Positions 18,216 to 24,832 of a stretch of DNA of 64,000 nt are shown piece after piece; the stretch's first letter is position 1, and the number at the start of each line of letters is the position of its first letter. The position numbers and the translations under genes were made by a program. The notes under the pieces are model-generated. The model was given only the letters and a program-made list of their open reading frames with translations, was not told the DNA's origin and searched no databases. Location: contig JAJDSZ010000090.1 of NCBI GenBank assembly GCA_022827425.1, positions 39,297 through 103,296 of the forward strand, given 5' to 3'. Origin of the DNA: Pseudomonadales bacterium. Its GTDB lineage: Bacteria > Pseudomonadota > Gammaproteobacteria > Pseudomonadales > Pseudohongiellaceae.

Positions 18216-19063
18216 CCAACACCGACGGGGACGGCGCCGGCAACGCGCACGAATGCAGGCACGGCACCGACCCCACCCGCACCCCCGCGGAAACGATCCT
18301 GCCCGACATCAACGCGGACGGCGCCAACGACCGGTTCGTGTACGGCAACGTCTACGAACGCCACACCATCCCCAAACGGCACGTCGACCTCGCCCCGGAA
18401 ACCCGAAAATTCTTCAAGGAGTTGAGCGCCTGGATCGACGATGAGAAGTATTTCATCAAGAACGCGAAGAAGGTGAGCCTGCCCAAGGTGATCGGCCTTG
18501 ATTTCCTGCGCGATTCGCAAAACCGGAGCATCGCCCGACGGATTGGCGGGCGGGTGGTTTGCACGCTTTACGCCAATCCCAACGCCATTTCCGTGACGGA
18601 CGCGAAGGACGACCCGGACGAGGACAATTACGACGTGTTCATCAAGGTGCGGTACAGCCCAACCCTGAAAGTCACCGCAAGGGACTTTTCGGGATTCAAC
18701 CAGGACGCGTGGCTGCTCGCCACCCGCATGCTGCGGCCGCTGCGGGCCGACAACGCCGTCCTGACCTCGGGGACGAGGCAGGCGGAGGTGATCTCGCGGA
18801 CGTTGGGAGCGTATTTGGATGCGCCTGTTCTGAGCAATCGGCTGCTTGGCGTTGGCAACGGCGTCCTGCCCCAAGTGGCGGATCCCGAGGATTACGATGG
18901 AGACTCCGCGAAAGTTCTGGAAAGCATGGAATTTGTCAGGGACAAGATCACGTTGCCGGATCCGCAAAATCAGGTAACCGAGGAAGAAAGAAACAATTCA
19001 CCCAATCTGGATATCTTCGGCGATTCCGATTTCCCCCAAAGAACCCACGGGACACCCACTTAA
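18212..19063 (+). pseudogene. C-terminal fragment of an unrecognised protein with Ca-binding (TSP3-like) start
   Basis: The frame becomes protein-like at NTDGDGAGNAHECRHGTDPT, a thrombospondin type 3-like calcium loop, followed by DINADGANDRFVYGN. The remaining about 240 residues are not recognised; they contain VTDAKDDPDEDNYDVFIKV and a LATRMLRPLRAD segment. There is no Met or Shine-Dalgarno sequence at its beginning, so it is likely the 3' part of a larger gene joined to the transposase remnant by deletion. Confidence 0.5.
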
Positions 19064-19140
19064 CAGGTGAAGGTTCGAACCCGGCCCCAGCCCTTGTTGC
19101 GACCCCGATTACAGCCCCTTCCGGGTAATTTCCCCAAAAC

Positions 19141-19170
19141 TTGGCATTCCGAACCATCCTCGCCTATACC
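19141..19170 (+). promoter_or_regulatory. Possible promoter of the RAYT remnant
   Basis: TTGGCA at 19141-19146 and TATACC at 19165-19170 with an 18-base spacer. CCAA-AAC-TTGG (19134-19144) forms a small inverted repeat over the -35. The layout resembles the one upstream of the acyltransferase operon at 22403-22441. Confidence 0.4.
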
Positions 19171-19204
19171 TTCCCCATCGGAACCCAAGGCCGGCGGAAG
19201 CCCC

Positions 19205-19495
19205 ATGGCCCGACCCCGTTCACAAATCGTCCAGCCCGAACGCACCCGCCACCACCGCGTCGCCCGCTGCGTGCGCCGCGCCTGGCTCCGCGGCGAAGAC
19301 GGATACACCGGCAAAAACTTCGACCACCGCAAATCCTGGCTCCTGGCGCGGATGAAGACGCTGGAGGAGTTGGGCCTAAACGCCGTGCGGTGGCGGGTGT
19401 TGACGCTGGAGATTCAGAAGCGGGCGATAGTGATGTTCCATGGACTGGAAAGCGTGAGGGCGTGGGAGAGGCGCCGTGTGAAGAAGGCGGCGTAG
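19205..19495 (+). pseudogene. REP-associated tyrosine transposase (RAYT) remnant
   Basis: 96 codons from ATG at 19205. The N-terminal part MARPRSQIVQPERTRHHRVARCVRRAW, read together with GEDGYTGKNFDHRKSWLLARM, matches the start of IS200-like/RAYT Y1 transposases found with palindromic REP repeats. The HUH metal motif (NHxH) and catalytic Tyr regions should follow but are missing; instead an unrelated-looking or C-terminal stretch (VRWRVLTLEIQKRAIVMFHGLESVRAWERRR) closes the frame. Probably an in-frame internal deletion. Confidence 0.65.
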
Positions 19496-19760
19496 GCACC
19501 AACCTACCCGAAATTCACGCTCGGATGGGCGGAACGGCCCCTGCCCGCGATTCCGTGAGCCCAGGTGTCCCGGTGCAGCGGGACCAAATCCTGGAGCAAA
19601 ATCCCTGAACCAACGGTATTGGATACTTTCAGTTCGGTATGATGGGTGTCCAGTCACACCCCCCCCCACCCAGCCTCAATCCCGACTACAAGCCCCTAAC
19701 GCCGCGGGCTTCTGGCACAATCACACCCCAGAAGCGCAGGCATTCGCGGTGGTTCCTTTC
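19496..19760. other. Non-coding DNA before waaA
   Basis: 265 bases with no gene. A run of C residues lies at about 19660. A hairpin can form between GCCGCGGGCTTCTGG (19701-19715) and CCAGAAGCGCAGGC (19729-19742). The latter is part of the family D repeat that runs into the waaA start. Confidence 0.5.
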
Positions 19761-19763
19761 ATG
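19727..19763 (+). repeat. Family D repeat, copy 2, containing the waaA start
   Basis: CCCCAGAAGC GCAGGCATTCGCGGTGG TTCCTTTCATG. Near-identical to 10465-10508. The waaA translation-initiation region is therefore made of repeat sequence. Confidence 0.6.
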
Positions 19764-21041
19764 CAACGGCTGATCTACAGCCTGGTTTTCCATCTGGCGC
19801 TGCCTGGCATCTGGCTGCGCCTGCTGTGGCGCTCGCGCCGGGCGCCGGCTTATCGGCAGCGCATTGGGGAACGCTTTGGGCGTATTCGCCCATCGGCGGA
19901 GTTTGATCCCGCGCGACCGCTCATCTGGCTGCATGCGGTTTCCGTGGGGGAAACCGTGGCGGCGAAGCCGCTGGTGAAGGCCTTGCGCGCTGAATTCACT
20001 GATTTCCAGATACTTTTGACCAACATGACGCCCACCGGCGTGGAGCAGGCCCGGCGGCAGTTCGGCGATTCGGTGATGCAGCATTATGCGCCCTACGACA
20101 TCGGTTGGATGCTGCGCCGTTTTCTGCGCGCGTTCCGACCGCGGATGCTGCTGTTGATGGAAACCGAACTGTGGCCCAACACCATCCACGAGGCGCGGCG
20201 GGCGGAAGTGCCTGTGCTGCTCGTCAATGGCCGCCTGTCGGACAAGTCCTGGCGGGCGTATCGGCGTTTTCCGCGTTTGAGCCGAATCATGCTGGGGCAG
20301 GTGCAGCGGGTTTGCGCCCAGTTCGAGGCCGATGCGGAACGCTTTCGCAAGCTTGGCGCGGTGAATGTGCAGGTGACGGGCAGCCTGAAGTTCGCATTGC
20401 ATGGCTCCGGGGGCAAGCCAAAAGCGCTTGACGCCATCGAACACTGGAAGGGCGGGCGCAAGCTGATCGTCGCCGGCAGCACCCGGGAAGGCGAACAAGG
20501 CAAGGTGCTGCAAGCCTTCCGGCGCTGTCTGGCGGATCATCCCGAAAGCCTGCTGCTGATCGTGCCCCGGCATCCGGAACGCTTTGACCAGGCTTTCGCC
20601 CTGTGCGTCGCCGAAAGCTTCCGCGCCGGGCGGCGCAGCGAAGCCGAATCGATCACTGACGATACGCAAATCATCATCGGCGATTCCATGGGCGAGATGA
20701 TGGCCTATTTCGCCAGCGCCGACATCGCCTTTGTCGGCGGCAGCCTGGTGGATGCCGGCTGCCACAATGTGTTGGAGCCCGCCGCGGCGGGTGTCCCGGT
20801 GAGCATTGGGCCTTCGCGATTCAATTTCGCGGACATCTGCGAGTTGCTGGAAGACGCAGGCGCCCTGCGCAGCGCCGGGGATGGCGAAGCTCTCGGCGAA
20901 CTCTGGAGCGAACTGCTGGCGAAACCCGAACTGCGTGAGCGGATGGGAGAAGCCGGCAAGGCGGCAATCGCCGCCAATCAGCAGGCGCTGGAGCTTACCC
21001 TGGCAGAAATCAGGCCGCTGCTGGCGCGGCGTCCCGAGTGA
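19761..21041 (+). CDS. waaA: Kdo transferase (3-deoxy-D-manno-octulosonic acid transferase)
   Basis: 426-aa GT30 enzyme that transfers Kdo from CMP-Kdo to lipid IVA at the inner membrane. A membrane anchor is at the N-terminus (LIYSLVFHLALPGIWLRLLW). Family motifs: WLHAVSVGETVAAKPLV with the catalytic Glu, LLLMETELWPN, VTGSLKF, FVGGSLVDAGCHNVLEPAA and GVPVSIGPSRFNF. ATG at 19761 is preferred over GTG at 19749. The 3' end overlaps the convergent pepQ by 32 bases. The initiation region lies in a repeat. Confidence 0.95.
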   Translation: MQRLIYSLVFHLALPGIWLRLLWRSRRAPAYRQRIGERFGRIRPSAEFDPARPLIWLHAVSVGETVAAKPLVKALRAEFTDFQILLTNMTPTGVEQARRQFGDSVMQHYAPYDIGWMLRRFLRAFRPRMLLLMETELWPNTIHEARRAEVPVLLVNGRLSDKSWRAYRRFPRLSRIMLGQVQRVCAQFEADAERFRKLGAVNVQVTGSLKFALHGSGGKPKALDAIEHWKGGRKLIVAGSTREGEQGKVLQAFRRCLADHPESLLLIVPRHPERFDQAFALCVAESFRAGRRSEAESITDDTQIIIGDSMGEMMAYFASADIAFVGGSLVDAGCHNVLEPAAAGVPVSIGPSRFNFADICELLEDAGALRSAGDGEALGELWSELLAKPELRERMGEAGKAAIAANQQALELTLAEIRPLLARRPE

Positions 21042-22326
21042 GATTCTCCGCTCCCGAAGCGCTTACCCGCACGTTGTCCTCGATTCGCACTCCGCCATGG
21101 CTGTAGAGCGCATCGACGGCGTCCCAGTCGATCAGCCCGGCCTTCGCCGATTCCCGCAGGGGCTCGAGCAGCATGGGGATGAAGTAGCAGCCGGGTTCGA
21201 TGGTGAACACCATGTCTTCCGCCATGACCCGGGTATTGCGCAGGGCCGGGGAATGCTCCGGCGGCGGGCGCTCCCCGCCGCGGGCGTCAAGCTGGCGACC
21301 GCCCACATCGTGTACCTGCACACCGAGCAAATGCCCCACGCCATGTGGCATGAAGCTTTGTGGAATCCCGGCTTCCCGTAACTGTTCGCCGCCGCCCCGG
21401 CAAATGCCAAGCGCAGGCAAGAGCTCCGCCAACCTGTCCAGGGCGGCGAGGTGAAGGTCCACATAGTCCATTCCCGGCCTGACTTGCGCCACCAGCGCCT
21501 GCTGCAGCTCGTCCATCCCCGCGAGCAGATCGACAAACAGGGCTTCCGCCGCCGCTGAGGTCCAGGTTCGGGTTACGTCCGAGCCATAGCCATCGACCCG
21601 GCAGCCGGCGTCGATCAGCAGCACCCTGGGCGGGCCCGCAAGCTGCCGCCGCTTGTGCTGGTAATGGAGGATGGCCGACTTCTCGTCAATGGCGATGATG
21701 GGGGTGTAGGGCAGCTCTTCCTCGATCTGGCGGCTGGCTTCGAGAAAGGCGAGGTGGATGTCGAATTCGCTGCCGCCGGCCAGAAAGCACAGCCGGGCCG
21801 CCTGGTGGGCGCGCATGGCGAGCCGGCTGGCGGCGCGCAACCGGGCGGTTTCGTAGGGTGTCTTGATGGCCCGGGCGAAATCGAGCGGATTGAGCAGCGC
21901 CGGGGGATTGCAATGCTCCGGCGCGATTCCGAGTTCTTCGGCGAGTTTCGGGTCCGGGCCAAGCCAGACGGTTCCCGGCTGCGGCCTCGGCAAGTCCGCA
22001 ACCGCCGACAATTGCCGCACTTCCAGCGCCTCGCGCCATTGATCATCGATGGCGAAACCCTGCTCGTACCAGTAGTCCGCGGGAACCACCTGATAGTAGA
22101 CAGGCTTCTCTCCGGGGCGAAACAGCAGGAACTGGTTGGGGCGGTTCACCGGCAGCCACTGGGCGAAATGGCCAAAGGCCTGAAAGGGCACTTCGCGGTC
22201 GTCGCCAAAGTAATGGCCGCTGCCGCCGCTGTGCAGCAGCACCGCCGGGAAGCCGTCTCCCATGGCCTGCTCGTAGCGCTCGCCCAACTGCGCCACATGG
22301 GCCGCATAGCTGTCCGCCTCGTGCAT
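21010..22326 (-). CDS. pepQ: Xaa-Pro dipeptidase
   Basis: 438-aa M24B metallopeptidase that cleaves Xaa-Pro dipeptides in the cytoplasm. The five metal ligands can be placed: Asp in LLIDAGCRVDGY, Asp in GSDVTRTW, His in SFMPHGVGHLLGVQVHD, Glu in FTIEPGCYF and Glu in GGVRIEDN. Length matches E. coli PepQ (443 aa). Start: GGGAGTGGGAG directly precedes ATG. A TATAAT-like box lies at 22359-22364 on the minus strand. Convergent with and overlapping waaA. Confidence 0.95.
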   Translation of the reverse strand: MHEADSYAAHVAQLGERYEQAMGDGFPAVLLHSGGSGHYFGDDREVPFQAFGHFAQWLPVNRPNQFLLFRPGEKPVYYQVVPADYWYEQGFAIDDQWREALEVRQLSAVADLPRPQPGTVWLGPDPKLAEELGIAPEHCNPPALLNPLDFARAIKTPYETARLRAASRLAMRAHQAARLCFLAGGSEFDIHLAFLEASRQIEEELPYTPIIAIDEKSAILHYQHKRRQLAGPPRVLLIDAGCRVDGYGSDVTRTWTSAAAEALFVDLLAGMDELQQALVAQVRPGMDYVDLHLAALDRLAELLPALGICRGGGEQLREAGIPQSFMPHGVGHLLGVQVHDVGGRQLDARGGERPPPEHSPALRNTRVMAEDMVFTIEPGCYFIPMLLEPLRESAKAGLIDWDAVDALYSHGGVRIEDNVRVSASGAENLTRDAAPAAA

Positions 22327-22402
22327 CTCCCACTCCCTTCCGAGTCCAACAGCCCCGGATTATACCGGCAGGCCGGGTTGTTTCCGGCCCGGAAACTATT
22401 TT

Positions 22403-22441
22403 CGCCAAAAACTTGGCGCGTCCGCAAATTCTTGCCTACAC
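22403..22441 (+). promoter_or_regulatory. Candidate promoter/operator of the ACP-C39 exporter operon
   Basis: Perfect inverted repeat CGCCAA-AAAC-TTGGCG at 22403-22418 whose right arm doubles as a -35-like TTGGCG; CTACAC about 17 bases downstream is a weak -10. Position, 33 bases before the first gene, suits a repressor-controlled promoter. Assignment is by inspection only. Confidence 0.4.
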
Positions 22442-22473
22442 CTATGGCCAGCCCCCCCGGCAAGGATCCAGTC

Positions 22474-23364
22474 ATGGCCCACAACAAGACCGAATATTCC
22501 CCGGAACAGGTCACCGCTGTCGCCACCTGCCTGCGCGAGACCCGCGAGCGAACCCGGCGGCTGCTTGTCGCCAACGACCACTGGCTGACGCAGCTCGAGC
22601 ACCGCCGCAATCATGCCCTGCCGCCGCCCGAGCTGCGGCGGCTCGTGGCTGGCCTGCACTTTCCCCAACAGCGGAAACTGCGCGAACTGATCGCAGCCGA
22701 CCCGCGTTCGCGTCTGCTCGTGAGTTACCACTTCGGCGACTACATCTACGGCCTCAATCTGCTCGGCGCGGGCATCAGCAACCAGGCCAGGGTGTACTAC
22801 CTCTCCCAGGCCCGGGGCAGCGCCGGGTATTTCCAAAATATCAGGCGCGCTTTCGGCAACCGCGCCCAGGGTCCTGAATCACAATTGATCGTCGACGAAT
22901 CCGACATCAGCACCCTGGCACCGCTGTTGCGCAGTCCTGGTGTGCAATTCGTGACCTTCTGCGATCTGACCGAACAATTCGGCGGCACCGCAAGCGTTGA
23001 TTTTCTGCAACGTCCAGCCTTTTTTCCCAAGGGCCCTGCGCTGCTCAGCCTCACCAACCGCATTCCCATGCTGCCGGTCATCAACTGGTTCGACGGCGAC
23101 CGCGTACAGATCGTCCTCGGCGAGCAGCTTGAGCCGGAGCGAATTCGCGGCGAGTCGCTTGCCGCCGCCAGCGATCGCCTGACCGCGGCGCTGACCCGAT
23201 TTTTCGAACCTTTCTTTCGCACCAATCCCGAGCAATGGCGCTACCTCGGCGCCTTGCCGCTGTATTTCATTCAACCCGGCGCTCCGGGCGCCACGCAACC
23301 CCAGGAGACATCCCATGCAAATCCGCAGCAAGACACTGCGCCTGCTGGCCCGTTACAGCAATGA
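22474..23364 (+). CDS. LpxL/HtrB-like acyltransferase with altered catalytic motif
   Basis: 296 aa. The overall pattern follows the LPLAT/LpxL family: a motif-I-like LLVSYHFGDYIYGLNLL at about residues 81-97, a middle FCDLTEQFGG and a late PAFFPKGPALLSLTNRIPMLPV corresponding to the pocket region, ending with PEQWRYLGALPLYF. The HX4(D/E) dyad is not met: His86 is followed by D at +3 and I at +5. ATG at 22474 has AAGGA upstream; ATG at 22444 does not. Its end overlaps the ACP gene by 50 bases. Probable role: uses acyl-ACP to acylate a product of this operon. Confidence 0.6.
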   Translation: MAHNKTEYSPEQVTAVATCLRETRERTRRLLVANDHWLTQLEHRRNHALPPPELRRLVAGLHFPQQRKLRELIAADPRSRLLVSYHFGDYIYGLNLLGAGISNQARVYYLSQARGSAGYFQNIRRAFGNRAQGPESQLIVDESDISTLAPLLRSPGVQFVTFCDLTEQFGGTASVDFLQRPAFFPKGPALLSLTNRIPMLPVINWFDGDRVQIVLGEQLEPERIRGESLAAASDRLTAALTRFFEPFFRTNPEQWRYLGALPLYFIQPGAPGATQPQETSHANPQQDTAPAGPLQQ

Positions 23365-23557
23365 GTCGAATCCCCAGGCCATCGATCTCGACAGCGAACT
23401 CGACGAACTCGACCTCGATTCCCTGGCCATGTTCGAGGTGGTCTACGAACTCGAGGAAAGCTTCTCGGTGGAGCTCGATGAGAAGGAGCTCGTTGCGGTG
23501 GAAACCGTGGGAGACCTCGTGGAACGCATCGAACGCAAGCTTTCGGACCAGGGCTGA
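23315..23557 (+). CDS. Acyl carrier protein
   Basis: 80-aa acidic protein of the ACP fold. The phosphopantetheine serine is Ser36 in ELDLDSLAMFEVVYELEESF, followed by ELDEKELVAVETVGDLVERI. AGGAG lies seven bases before ATG. It is not the fatty-acid-synthesis acpP, because it sits outside a fab cluster, lies in an exporter operon, and has LDLDSLAMF rather than the usual GADSLDTVE. It overlaps the acyltransferase gene, which implies translational coupling and a partnership. Confidence 0.88.
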   Translation: MQIRSKTLRLLARYSNESNPQAIDLDSELDELDLDSLAMFEVVYELEESFSVELDEKELVAVETVGDLVERIERKLSDQG

Positions 23558-23581
23558 AACCACGCCGTCGAGGATCGTCAG

Positions 23582-24832
23582 ATGGAAAGAGATGAACTGA
23601 TCCGGCCCCAGGCGCTGCAACAGAAGTATCGTATTGCCGAGTCGCGCCCCCTGGCCGGCGGAAAAAATCTGCTGCGCAATGCGGTCTTTGTCCTGGTGGC
23701 GATTACCCTGGGCGCCGGGCTGCTGCTGACGCTGACTTCCTACAAGGTCACCGAACAGGCCCCGGGAGTGCTCGTGCCGGTGGAGGGGCTGCAGAAACTC
23801 TCCATCGGCGGCTCGGGACAGGTGGAGGAACTGCTTGTGGCGGAAGGCGACGCCGTGGCGGCGGGTCAGGCGCTGGCCCGGGTGTCGCTGGCCGCGGTGA
23901 GCCAGTTTTCCGAAGCCCACGAGTTGCGCATCGAAGCCCTGCGCGAGCGCCGGGCGGCCTTGCGGGAGAAAATCCCGCTGCACCAGGAAGAACATGAACT
24001 CGCCCTGCGCCGCAATCTGGAATTGCAGGCGCACGCCGGGGAATCACTGGAAACCGCCAGACGCAAACAGGCGCTGCTGCGCGAACGCATCCGCGTCAGC
24101 GAGCGGCACCTGCTGCAAATCGAGTCCCTGCTCGAAGCCGCCGCAATCACCACCTTCCAGTTCGACGAAGCCTATGCGGCGCACCTGCAACTCGCCCAGG
24201 AAGCGGCGGAGACCGACCGCCAGACGGTCGAGCAGGAGCTTCGCATCAAGGATCTGAAAGCCGATTACGAGCAGCAGAACCTGGCCAAGAACCAGCTTGA
24301 TCTTTCACTCGGCGAGGAAATCGGCCAACTCGGCTCCGAAATCAGGCAACTGGAAACCCAACAATCGGTTTTTCTTCATGCCGACCGGGACGGCCTCGTG
24401 GCCACGGTTGCCGTGCGCATCGGCGACAGCTTCCGGGCGGGGCAGCCGCTGATCTATCTCGGTCCGGAGCAATCCCGGCTCAGCGCCGAAATCTATGTGC
24501 CATCCCGGGTCATCGGCAAGGTGGCCCTCGGCCAGCAGGTGATGCTGAGCTATGAATCCTTCGACTACCGGGAATACGGCCGCTATGACGCCACCATCGA
24601 CTCGGTGCCCGGCGCCCGCCTTGACCCCCGGGAGCAACTGCTGCCCCTGAGTGTGCTCAATGAACCCGTCTACCGGGTGCGGGCGGCGCTTGAGCGGCAA
24701 AGCGTCAGCGGCCCGGAAGAGCACGCCCTGCTCGCCGGCATGCAGTTCCAGGCCAACATCGTCACCGACCAGCTCCCGCTGATCGGGCTTGTTTTCAAAC
24801 CCCTGCGGTCACTGCGAGGACTGATCTGGTGA
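23582..24832 (+). CDS. HlyD-family periplasmic adaptor (membrane fusion protein)
   Basis: 416 aa. One N-terminal transmembrane helix at about residues 33-50 (VFVLVAITLGAGLLLTL), a split biotinyl-lipoyl domain (GQVEELLVAEGDAVAAGQALARV; DRDGLVATVAVRIGDSFRAGQPL), a long coiled-coil hairpin between (about residues 115-260) and a beta-barrel end. Such adaptors link a C39-type ABC exporter to an outer-membrane TolC-like channel, which is not encoded nearby. GAGGATCGTCAG precedes ATG. Its TGA overlaps the GTG start of the exporter. Confidence 0.88.
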   Translation: MERDELIRPQALQQKYRIAESRPLAGGKNLLRNAVFVLVAITLGAGLLLTLTSYKVTEQAPGVLVPVEGLQKLSIGGSGQVEELLVAEGDAVAAGQALARVSLAAVSQFSEAHELRIEALRERRAALREKIPLHQEEHELALRRNLELQAHAGESLETARRKQALLRERIRVSERHLLQIESLLEAAAITTFQFDEAYAAHLQLAQEAAETDRQTVEQELRIKDLKADYEQQNLAKNQLDLSLGEEIGQLGSEIRQLETQQSVFLHADRDGLVATVAVRIGDSFRAGQPLIYLGPEQSRLSAEIYVPSRVIGKVALGQQVMLSYESFDYREYGRYDATIDSVPGARLDPREQLLPLSVLNEPVYRVRAALERQSVSGPEEHALLAGMQFQANIVTDQLPLIGLVFKPLRSLRGLIW

